Assembly: GCA_934479825.1 (NCBI GenBank)
Contig: CAKSOW010000014.1
Location: forward strand, 1 to 56,594
DNA length: 56,594 nucleotides
Direction of reading: 5' to 3'
From: an uncultured Eubacteriales bacterium
GTDB taxonomy: Bacteria; Bacillota; Clostridia; Oscillospirales; CAG-382
Part shown: positions 1-8,600 of the stretch, piece after piece
Layout of the letters: every line of letters starts with the position of its first letter
Position numbering within the stretch: position 1 is the stretch's first letter
Notes under the pieces: generated by a model
What the model was told of the DNA's origin: nothing
Database searches by the model: none
Seen by the model: only the letters and a program-made list of their open reading frames with translations
Position numbers and translations under genes: made by a program

Positions 1-84
1 TTATAGCTTAGGAATGAGAACCTGTCGTGTACATCTGGTTGATGTACTACGAATGGCAAAATTTATTATAACAGGAGAACTATC
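1..84 (+). promoter_or_regulatory. Leader of the first surface-protein gene
   Basis: This short stretch carries a small inverted repeat (GTACATC at 29-35 against GATGTAC at 41-47) and a clear ribosome binding site (CAGGAG) before the ATG at 85. No convincing -35/-10 pair is visible; an AT-rich stretch (TTTATTATAAC) near 61-71 is a weak -10 candidate. The true promoter may lie outside the window. Confidence 0.35.
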
Positions 85-2712
85 ATGAAACAAGCACTTG
101 CAAGCATCCTTGCGGCAATGCTGTTCACGTTCGGCGCTTCCGCGCTATCCCTTGAAGCCGTCGAAACGGGTGCAGAAGCCGAAACCTATTCGGAAAGCGC
201 CGCGGTGAAGTCGGAATCCGGCTTTACGGCAGAATCCCTTATCTATCCCGGTACGACCGGAACTAACTTTACCGTTACTTCTTCGGAAGCGGTCGAGTGG
301 CAGATCGACGTGGGATATTCCGAAGCAACCTATACCGTCTCCGAGGATAAAATGTCGGCAACCGTGACATCGGCCGGTTATTCCGGAAAAATCACCTTTG
401 CCGCTGATTTTTCCGACGGCAGAAAAACGCTCGAAGTTAACTTTGTCAACGGCGAAAAATGGAAACCCGGTTTGAATACCTATACCGGCACGCCGGATGG
501 CTTCGGCTTTGAGAATGTCGGCGAAAACTTCACACTGTCCGATTATTTCCGCTGCACCAATGCTTGGGAATTCGGTACAAATGACCTGAAAGACGGTATC
601 AACACATCGGCGAATGCCATCTATACCATCTGGAAATTCAACTACATCTATCCGGTAAACGATTTCTCACCGGCTATCGAGGCAGACCGTCCGATTGCCT
701 ATGCGTATGACCGCTTGGCCAACAACGGCGGCTATATCCTTGTCAACAACGACGGAAAACCTTGGGCAAATGTCGCGTCTACTGACGGCGTATGGAAACA
801 CGAAACCCAGACGATCATCGGCAGCAAAAATCCTTATGGCAGCGATGACGTCAAGGAAATCCGTATCGGCGGTGCAAACGGCAATTACTATGGATCGTAT
901 GCCGCTTACCTTGAAAATACCGGCCGTAAATTCTTCTATATTGACAATATCAGCACGATTCCCTATTATAAGGTGACGTATTATTCCAAGGACGGCGCAA
1001 CCGTGCTTGCCGAAAAATACGTTGACCCGGCGGAAAGCGTTTACACGGTTGACACTTCGCTCTTGCCGGAGGATGCCACCGGCTTTGCCGAAACGCTGGG
1101 CGGCGATGCGGTTACTTCCGTTTCGCTTGCCTATAAAGATATTTCGCTCTATGCCGTCAAAGGCGAGAAGATTACCTTTACCGACGGAACGAATGTCTAC
1201 ACGACCACCGCGGCAGATGGTTTTACTTTCCCGACAGCACAAGAGTGCGGCTTTGAACCGGAAAACTTCCTTGTCTGGTATAACGCACCGTCCGGATTGA
1301 AGTTTAAGGCGGGCGAAAAGCTTGACGCGGCAGGCGCGGAAAAAGTAAGCGGTATGGAATTCACCGCCTACTATCAGAATGCAAACGTCTCCGCAATGGG
1401 CTATGTTTACGACGGCGATACCGCTCCGAACGGCACGAATAAGTTCCGTTATACCGAAAATATCGAGGACGAGGGCAGAAACGTATTACATCTGCGTCAG
1501 TATCGGACAAACAAATATGCGTCTGACGCGCGTGTGTTCTTCCGTCAGGCGGAAAGCTTTGACTCCAAGGAATACAATATCATCCAGTATTCGTATAAGA
1601 TCGTGAGCGGTTTTGACGTGACCGATACCTCTCTTGCAGTTGAAGATGTCACGGACATCAACTTGAAAAAGCCGGATACCGGTCTTGCCAGCTTCTACTT
1701 CTTCGCCGCAAACAATGCCAATGGCTACATTTACGGCGGAAAGGCATGCCAGATCGGCAGTTGGCAGCACACGCTCATCAACGATAATGAATATCATATC
1801 TATGAACTGGATATGGAAAACACGCCGAGCTCCGGTTGGGCAACCCCGTGGTTTGTCAACGGAAACGAGGGCAGACCGATCTACGGTTTTGCGATCGACC
1901 CGAACATGGTCAATTATTCCGGTGATACCTATATCGATTATATCCGCGTATACCGCGACGGTATCCTGACGGTCAAATATGACACCAATATTCCCGAAGA
2001 ATATGCAGATGTTGTGGATATTATCAAGGAAGTATCCCCCGATACCGGACGCGGTGCCGGAACCGGTTATCTCTTAAAGGATGAACGCCCCGAAGCAGAC
2101 GGACTGCGTTTTATCGGTTGGGCGCTTACGCCGGATGCGGACGCAGCGGAAGTGATAAAAGAAGTTGACCTGACGGGAGACCTTACGGTCTATGCCGTTT
2201 GGGACGATAGCTTTTACATGGCCCCGTTCATGGATACCGACAAGGTCGGCATTCGCAGCGGTGCGGACAACATTAACGGCATGCGTTTCTTCGCTTCGGT
2301 TTCCGCGAATTTGAGAGAGTATTTTGACGAATACGGTTTCATTGTGGCAAGAGAAGATGTACTTGGCAACAACGAATTGACGTTTGCCTGCAAAGCACCC
2401 GATGAGAACAGAAACCTGTATGTATACGGAAAAGCATACAGCAAGGCCGAAAATATCGACCGTCAGTATGATAACACCGATGGAAATATTATCTTTGCCG
2501 CCGTATGCACCGGCATTCCGGATGAACATATTGCGACTCGCCTTGTCGTTCGTTCCTATGCGAAATACGCAGATCCTGCCAATGGCTGTGCCTTTACACT
2601 GTATGGAGACGCCATGAAGAGCTCGTTGAAAGAAGCGGCTGAAAAGGTCCGTGACGCTGGCGGCGAGGTGTATGAAAACAATAAGGAATATATCGATAAA
2701 CTTCTTGGATAA
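85..2712 (+). CDS. Secreted InlB-repeat surface protein, C-terminal-domain family member 1
   Basis: The 875-residue protein starts with a typical signal peptide (MKQALASILAAMLFTFGASA). Two stretches resemble the Listeria-Bacteroides (InlB B / Flg_new) repeat: about residues 297-380, and a clear one at about 628-709 with the usual G-W-A-L-T...Y-A-V-W ending. The middle (about 130-290 and 430-620) looks like beta-sandwich, carbohydrate-binding-like sequence but matches no family I can name. Residues about 715-875 form a domain shared with three other secreted proteins in the window (starting at 21191, 47065 and 51220). Its marks are a G-[IM]-R-F-x-A-S-V motif, a Y-G-F-x-V-x-R motif, an F-x-A-x-x-x-x-I-P motif and an R-x-Y motif. 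There is no LPXTG or SLH anchor. Role inferred: an extracellular, possibly adhesive or glycan-binding, surface protein. Start chosen from signal peptide and RBS (CAGGAG). Confidence 0.8.
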   Translation: MKQALASILAAMLFTFGASALSLEAVETGAEAETYSESAAVKSESGFTAESLIYPGTTGTNFTVTSSEAVEWQIDVGYSEATYTVSEDKMSATVTSAGYSGKITFAADFSDGRKTLEVNFVNGEKWKPGLNTYTGTPDGFGFENVGENFTLSDYFRCTNAWEFGTNDLKDGINTSANAIYTIWKFNYIYPVNDFSPAIEADRPIAYAYDRLANNGGYILVNNDGKPWANVASTDGVWKHETQTIIGSKNPYGSDDVKEIRIGGANGNYYGSYAAYLENTGRKFFYIDNISTIPYYKVTYYSKDGATVLAEKYVDPAESVYTVDTSLLPEDATGFAETLGGDAVTSVSLAYKDISLYAVKGEKITFTDGTNVYTTTAADGFTFPTAQECGFEPENFLVWYNAPSGLKFKAGEKLDAAGAEKVSGMEFTAYYQNANVSAMGYVYDGDTAPNGTNKFRYTENIEDEGRNVLHLRQYRTNKYASDARVFFRQAESFDSKEYNIIQYSYKIVSGFDVTDTSLAVEDVTDINLKKPDTGLASFYFFAANNANGYIYGGKACQIGSWQHTLINDNEYHIYELDMENTPSSGWATPWFVNGNEGRPIYGFAIDPNMVNYSGDTYIDYIRVYRDGILTVKYDTNIPEEYADVVDIIKEVSPDTGRGAGTGYLLKDERPEADGLRFIGWALTPDADAAEVIKEVDLTGDLTVYAVWDDSFYMAPFMDTDKVGIRSGADNINGMRFFASVSANLREYFDEYGFIVAREDVLGNNELTFACKAPDENRNLYVYGKAYSKAENIDRQYDNTDGNIIFAAVCTGIPDEHIATRLVVRSYAKYADPANGCAFTLYGDAMKSSLKEAAEKVRDAGGEVYENNKEYIDKLLG

Positions 2713-2851
2713 CACCTTGACTTGGAAAGAGTCCATTGGTGCCCCCGATTTCTTTACGGCATAAACCGGAGATCTTCTCTCTCCTTTTCAATCATTTTTC
2801 TCATTCATTCTCCTTTTGTATGAGTTTTCCGGTTTCCGGTTTAGCATAACA

Positions 2852-2879
2852 ACAGCCGCCGCATTTTTGCGGCGGCTGT
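2852..2879 (+). terminator. Rho-independent-like terminator after the first surface-protein gene
   Basis: A perfect 11-bp GC-rich stem (ACAGCCGCCGC against GCGGCGGCTGT) with an ATTTTT loop is followed by CTTTTCG. It lies about 140 nt after the stop at 2712. The rest of the 2713-3120 gap holds no gene: it contains pyrimidine-rich sequence, this hairpin and the next promoter. Confidence 0.8.
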
Positions 2880-3047
2880 CTTTTCGTGTTGTAAAACTGT
2901 GTTTTATGATAAGCTGAATTTATCTTTTATGAACAGTCGTGCTCTTTCCTGCAAGGCAGACAGCTTTTGCAAAAGCCGAAAACTGTCCGAACTTTGTTGA
3001 AAATGCACGTTTTTTTGTATTTTTTTGCCGTTTCTTTGCAATAGGTA

Positions 3048-3076
3048 TTGCAAGAATCGGAAAAATGTGGTAAAAT
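3048..3076 (+). promoter_or_regulatory. SigA-type promoter of the NSS transporter gene
   Basis: TTGCAA (3048-3053), a 17-bp spacer and TAAAAT (3071-3076). It lies inside the upstream extension of the reading frame and so supports initiation at 3121, not at the earlier in-frame ATG at 3025. Confidence 0.6.
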
Positions 3077-3120
3077 ATCAAAAGACTTTTGTTAAAATAA
3101 CAAATAAAGGTGGAAAAAGA

Positions 3121-4482
3121 ATGTCAGAACAGAACAGAAGCAATTTTACCGGAAAGATCGGGTTTGTGCTTGCCGCGGCAGGCTCTGCGGTAGGACTTGG
3201 CAACATATGGAGATTCCCGTATCTTGCCGCAAAGTACGGCGGCGGTATTTTCCTATTGGTCTACATCATCCTTGCGATCACGTTTGGTTTTGCGCTTATG
3301 GCGGCTGAAATTGCCTTGGGAAGAAAAACCAGACTCAGTGCGATCGGTGCGTTTGCAAGCCTTGATAAACGGTTTTCGTTTGTCGGCTATCTTGCCGCTA
3401 TTGTTCCGGCCATTATTTTGCCGTATTATTCCGTTATCGGCGGTTGGGTGACCAAATTTTTGTTTGCCTTTATCAGCGGCGACGCGCCAAACACGGTGAA
3501 TGACAATTATTTCAGTAATTTCATTACTCAGACAGCGTCGCCGATCATCTGGTTCTTGGTGTTTATCGGAATCACGGCAATCGTCGTTATGTGCGGCGTT
3601 GAAAAAGGCGTTGAAAACGTCAGCAAGGTCATGATGCCAATCCTTGTGGTTTTGTCGGTGGTGATTGCTGTTTATGCCATGTTTTTGCCGGGCGCCATGG
3701 ATGGCGTGCGCTACTATCTGCTTCCTGATTTCAAGAAGTTTTCCGTAAAGACTGTTCTTGCCGCTATGGGGCAGTTGTTCTATTCCATGTCGCTTGCCAT
3801 GGGTATTATGATTACGTACGGCTCCTATATGAAAAAGAACGTGAACCTCGAATCTTCGGTCAGACAGATTGAGATATTCGATACCGGTATCGCCTTTTTT
3901 GCAGGTCTCATGATCATTCCGGCCGTATTTGTATTTTCCGGCGGTACGCCCGAAGCGCTCGGAAAAGGTCCGAGTCTGATGTTTGTCACCCTGCCTAAGG
4001 TTTTTGAAAGCATGCCGGGCGGAACGTTTATCGGTATTGCGTTCTTTGTCATGGTGTTGTTTGCGGCGCTTACTTCGTCTATTTCGCTGATGGAAACGGT
4101 TGTGTCGATCGTATGTGACAAGTTTAAGATGAAACGCATTCCGGCCTGCATTGCCGTATTTGTGTTCTCGGTAGCGCTGGGACTTCTTTCTTCGTTAGGA
4201 TATGGGCTTCTCGGCAATATCAAGATTATCGGTATGCAGTTCCTCGATTTCTTTGACTTTATCAGCAACAGCGTGCTTATGCCGATTGTAGCTTTGTTTA
4301 CCTGCATTTTTGTCGGCTATGTCATCAAGCCGAAAATGCTTATCGATGAAGTAGAGACCGACGGTGTAAAGTTCAAGGGCAAGAAGCTTTTCTCGGTGGT
4401 TATCAAGTATATTGCTCCGATTTTTATTGTATTGATTCTCATCTCTTCGGTACTTGACGCATTTGGCGTGTTTAAGATCTGA
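3121..4482 (+). CDS. Neurotransmitter:sodium symporter (NSS/SNF) family transporter
   Basis: This integral membrane protein of 453 residues belongs to the sodium- and chloride-dependent (LeuT-fold) NSS family, which imports amino acids or related solutes with sodium. The family signature is plain near the N terminus (G-S-A-V-G-L-G-N-I-W-R-F-P-Y), the unwound first helix that binds Na+ and substrate. About eleven further hydrophobic segments follow. The length is normal for short bacterial members. The ATG at 3121 is chosen because it has a good RBS (AAAGGTGG) and a promoter just upstream; the in-frame ATG at 3025 would precede that promoter. The gene is monocistronic. Substrate cannot be told from sequence; amino acids are the usual cargo. 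Confidence 0.92.
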   Translation: MSEQNRSNFTGKIGFVLAAAGSAVGLGNIWRFPYLAAKYGGGIFLLVYIILAITFGFALMAAEIALGRKTRLSAIGAFASLDKRFSFVGYLAAIVPAIILPYYSVIGGWVTKFLFAFISGDAPNTVNDNYFSNFITQTASPIIWFLVFIGITAIVVMCGVEKGVENVSKVMMPILVVLSVVIAVYAMFLPGAMDGVRYYLLPDFKKFSVKTVLAAMGQLFYSMSLAMGIMITYGSYMKKNVNLESSVRQIEIFDTGIAFFAGLMIIPAVFVFSGGTPEALGKGPSLMFVTLPKVFESMPGGTFIGIAFFVMVLFAALTSSISLMETVVSIVCDKFKMKRIPACIAVFVFSVALGLLSSLGYGLLGNIKIIGMQFLDFFDFISNSVLMPIVALFTCIFVGYVIKPKMLIDEVETDGVKFKGKKLFSVVIKYIAPIFIVLILISSVLDAFGVFKI

Positions 4483-4490
4483 TTAGCGAA

Positions 4491-4870
4491 TGCAAGGACC
4501 CCTTGCAACCTACCCACTTTTCTTTAAAAAAAAGTGGGGCAAAAGAATTTAAATTGTGCCGCCTGATAGGTTACCATCGGGCGGCATTTGCTTTTCCGGA
4601 AAAGCGAGAAAAGTTTGGAATGAGGCTCTTAGGGAAATTTGACTTTTCCCGAAAAGTCATCAAAAAGGACGTTTTTCTGTTACTTTTCGCCTCTGCGAAA
4701 AGTAACCCAAAGCAGACCGAGGCGGCGAAGCGCCGCTGCAAAATAGCGACCCTCTGGATTCCCGGGGAGCGGTTCAAAGCTCTACACAGGCATGCTTTTT
4801 ATAGAAATTGAAACGGCTCGTGCCTGAAACATCTTTTAGGCTTTGAACCGGTGCGAAAGAGGAAGTTTTG
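4491..4870 (+). repeat. Mosaic intergenic repeat block, left copy
   Basis: This is a chain of short palindromes: TGCAAGGACCCCTTGCA at 4491; CCCACTTTT...AAAAGTGGG (4513-4538); GCCGCCTGAT...ATCGGGCGGC near 4559-4586; GACTTTTCCCGAAAAGTC (4641-4658); and GTTACTTTTCGC-CTCT-GCGAAAAGTAAC (4679-4706). Then comes a CCCTCTGGATTCCC / GGTTCAAA block and TTTGAACCGGTGCGA at about 4844-4858. The same modules recur at 5276-5470 (inverted), 38695-38920 and 56529-56594. Short open frames across it (for example 4503-4811) lack RBS and family resemblance and are probably spurious. The first hairpins may double as the NSS terminator. Confidence 0.8.
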
Positions 4871-5275
4871 ATGAAACGCAGAACTGGGCTTTGCGGTAAT
4901 TGAAGTTGCGGTGTGGGCTTGACGCCGCAAGCGGTCGTTTAAAAGGAAGATTGCGCGTTATATTGGGTGCGGTGGAAAAAGAAAATTGGTGTGGGTTAAG
5001 CAGTAGTTTAAAGTAAAATCACAGCTTGGCATTTGACAAAATGGATTGTGAGCTGGTGGAAACTATGTGATTTGTCCCCAATTCTTTGTGTGCAGAAAAC
5101 AGGAATTTTTGCATTCTCTCATAAACTTTCCGTTTTTCTAAATAATAACTTTCTGTCCTCTCAAACACGACCTCCCACCAAATTTCCCTTTTTATCTCCC
5201 CTTAACCTACTGTCCACCTAAATCAAACTCTGCCTTTTATAAACTCTCACAAATCCTTGCGCAGTAAAACACGCG
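4871..5275. other. Non-coding spacer between inverted repeat blocks
   Basis: About 400 bp between the two inverted repeat blocks. I see no gene: open frames are short and lack RBS. A loose long-range pairing is possible between AAATCACAGCTT and the later TGTGATTT near 5018-5075. The second half is strongly pyrimidine-rich on the + strand (5150-5260). Confidence 0.5.
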
Positions 5276-5470
5276 TCTCGCACCGGTTCAAAATACTCCG
5301 AGCTGTATGGCACAAGGTTGCGATTTCCCATAAAGATTTCTTGATAGGCACAAAGCTTGTGTTTTAGCAAATAAATTTACCGCTCGGAATTTTGAACCGC
5401 CCTCGGGAGTCCAGAGGGCAGAGGCCCTCGGCGTGTTTTTGGTTACTTTTTGCACGCTGCAAAAAGTAAC
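5276..5470 (-). repeat. Intergenic repeat block, right copy (inverted relative to 4491-4870)
   Basis: Read on the minus strand this repeats the left block: GTTACTTTTTGC-N5-GCAAAAAGTAAC (5442-5470), then the CGCCGAGGGC / CCCTCTGGACTCCC / GGTTCAAA module, ending near TTTGAACCGGTGCGA (about 5276-5290). The outer 66 bp (5405-5470) match the window end (56529-56594) in 65 positions, in opposite orientation. Confidence 0.85.
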
Positions 5471-5589
5471 GTAAAAACGTCTTTTTTGGTTCTTTTTGCA
5501 AAAAGCCAAAAGAACGAAAAAATCGTCTTTTTAGGTACTTTTCGCAGAGACGAGAGGTACCGCCTTTTGTTACTTTTCCGAAAAGTAAC
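5471..5589. repeat. Further palindromic repeat units
   Basis: Three more hairpins of the same style follow in series: a GTTCTTTT...AAAAGAAC pair near 5489-5515, a TACTTTTCGC...GAGAGGTA pair near 5535-5560, and a perfect GTTACTTTTCCGAAAAGTAAC palindrome at 5569-5589. Confidence 0.7.
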
Positions 5590-5628
5590 AGCGGCAATGC
5601 CACCTCATGAAAGGTGGCATTGCCGCTG
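5589..5628 (-). terminator. Strong hairpin downstream of the minus-strand SLH-GH99-like gene
   Basis: A perfect 17-bp stem (CAGCGGCAATGCCACCT at 5589-5605 against its complement at 5612-5628) lies about 30 nt past the stop at 5657. On the minus strand it is followed by GTTACTTTTC, a modest T-rich tail. It is likely the terminator for the gene above. Confidence 0.7.
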
Positions 5629-5656
5629 CTTGTGCCCCTGTGCACATAGTGTTATT

Positions 5657-8600
5657 CTATTTGATCGTCACCGTGACATTGTCAAATTGGTAGTTTACAC
5701 CCTGATTTTCAGCCGGATTCACATAGAAAGAAAATTCGTCATTCTCGTGATATTCGATTTCCTCCGGAACCGTAAAGCTGAATTTGAGCGTTTTCCAACC
5801 GTCAGACGGACTCAGCTCGCCGATCTTCTTGGCATGCTCATATCCGCCGTCTGCGTCCGTATAACGCGCGTTAAAGAATATCTGCGTGGTGAAATCGGTC
5901 TTGCCCTCTTTGTTGGAGAGTATTTTGAAATCAACCGAACACTCATAGGTCTTGCCGGGTGTCCAGACTGCCTTTTGACGGGCATAGATGTATCCGGCAA
6001 TGGCCATATTCTGATATACGTTCGATTTTTTGTCCTCGTCTTTGACTATGGTGATAACCGAGTCGGAGGCGTTGTTGAAAAACGCGACATTTTTAGTGTC
6101 CTCCGCGTCGCCGTTGACAAGTTCAAAACCACGCGCAAGAAATTCTTCCTGTTCTTTTTCTTTTTTGGCTTTTAATTCTTGATCTTCTGTGATTCGTATG
6201 TAGTCGATCTCATACGAGCCGAGCGCCGATAACGGATCAATGCGAAGTCCGGTAATCGTACCGCTCCAAGCGGCATTTTCCGTGCAGGTGATCGTGTATT
6301 CGATGAACTTTCCGTTTGACGATTTGTTTTCATAGGGAATCGTAAAGCAGTTATCACCGTTCCAATTTGTACTCTTGTCGGTCGTGAAAAAGACCTGCAA
6401 TGATTCACCCTGTTCCCGTGTGGAATCGTATTTTATGCTGATGGTGATCTTGTTGTAATAATTCGCATCCAACGAAAGGGCAGGGCTGAGGAGCAGCGGA
6501 TCATACCAACCCTCGGAATTCTTGAGGGATGTACCGCACAGAGCGCCGTCCCGGATAAACATGGTCGTGTTGCCGCAGCGGAATCCCTCGCTGTCGCCGG
6601 GAATTTCAAATTCATATTCGCCTGCAACGCGGTTGGCAATGATCTCGTCTCTTTTTTTGTCGAAATCCGATTTATTTAGTGTCACGTTTATCTTTTTGCC
6701 GTCTACCGTGTAGGCAATACCGAGCGAATCATACAAGAATTTTAACGGAAGTACCGGCATACCGTCTTTCAGCGTGACCGGTTCTTTGAGCGAAGCTTCC
6801 TTGCCGTTTGCAAGAGCCTTGTCGCTGCCGACCGTAAAGGTGATTTCTTTGTTGTCCTCGGTCGCAATATAGAGAATACCGGTGCGGCGGTTCCATTCAA
6901 AGTAGAAATTGTGACGCGCGAAGAATTCGCAATCGGCCTCGGCCGGAGCGTAGAATTCACCGTTTCGTTCTTCAAGGGCAAAACGCGGCGCGTACTTTTT
7001 GGCGTCGATATATACTTCATACGGCAATTTGGATTCGTCCAAACCGAGAAATTCAACCGATTCGATCTCAAAAGAACCGGCGCCCGTGATCGGGTCGATG
7101 CGCAACGCCGTGACTGTGCCTTTCCATTCTTGACAGGTTGAAGTGTCTATTACATAATCAACCATTTCCGAACCGGCCTTGACATCAAAGCGGAACGATT
7201 TGTCCCCGGAATAGTTGGGCGAGTCACTGGTGGCAAAGAACACGTCGCACAGCGAATCAACGCTTACGCGCATTCTTATCCGGATATTTACAATATCCGA
7301 CGCATTTGTCGGTGCAAACAGTTTTTCATCCTGAATGCGTACCGCAGGGTCTCCCGTTTCGCAAACGCCTTTGAATAAGCCGTCATATACGCCGGAGGTG
7401 TCGGTTAAATGCATAAAACCGGTTAAGTCCTCAGCCGAAGCCTTGTAGATCACTTTTTCCGAAACGATCTTTTCGGGCTGTTCGATATCCCAGCGTTTGA
7501 GAGAAGTCTTGCTCTTTGGATACATGTGACCAAGACGGGCTTTCTGATTTTCCGTCGGGCGGATGTTGTCCGAATGATCGGTTTTGCCGGAAATGACCTC
7601 GGCAACGTTTTCGAGATAGCCGAAACCGTGCAGTCCGTCGCAGGGCATGACATACGTGCCCTCGCCGTATTCGTTCCAGGTGGAAACGACGAGCGTTTTG
7701 GCTTTCCACCCCTCATAGCGCGGCAGATAGTCGTTCTTGATATATTCGAGAACCTTTTTGTGGTCGTTAAGAGAAATAAGAGGTTTGCGCGAACCGGACC
7801 AGCCAAGATTGTTGAAACCGACGGAAACGGTCGGAATGATAGGAAGAACTCCGTTGGAGGCTGTGCGTTCCAGACGGGCAACGGTGGTTTCGTATTTGTT
7901 GCCGTCCTGCTGCCAATGGTAAGCATAAGCGGCGCTTGCGCCCATATTGGCCATAGTCTGGAATGTGCCGGCATCCTGCTTGTGGTAGTCGAAGAAAATA
8001 ACCTTAACGCCGTCAAAACCGTATTTTTTGATATCTTCGTTCATGAAGTTGATGGCTTCTTTGGCGCCTTCATCCGTATCGCCGAATGACTTGCGGAAGT
8101 TCGGATAGCTCCAAACCGTAAATACGATCTGGTTGTCAATCGTGTAATAGCGGCTGTCCGTGAAGTAGTATTCGATCCAATAGGGCCAAAGGAATTTCTT
8201 GAACTGCTCCAAACTGTAAACATCCGTGTTGTTGTTTTCCCACATAAAGGCAAATTTCATCATGTCGGAGTATTTGGCGTTGAAAAATCCCTCATGCAGA
8301 GACCAATAGTTAAGACGCGGTTTTTTGATAGGCTCTTTTACATCGCTTGTCGGCGCATACCAACACAGATGCTGAACGTCGATCCCGTTTTCCACCATGA
8401 ATTTGATTTCCCAGTCGGCAAGCTCCGGAATGCCCTCGTCGTAATATCCGAGCACCGGTTCAATGTCCGGGAAAGCGGTCACAGCGCCCCAGCCGGAACC
8501 GTCATGCCAGAGCGAGCAGATGTTGAGCCACGTGTCGTAGCCGTCATCGCCGACAGGCTTTGGCGTTGGGCAGTAGTCGTCGTATTCGTGCGTCAGAAAG

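Noticed and set aside
4503..4811. Possible small genes in the 4.5-5.6 kb repeat region, including 5033-5221 and frames at 5288-5645
   Set aside because: They run through palindromic repeats found in several other places, have no RBS and encode repeat-derived sequence that differs frame by frame.
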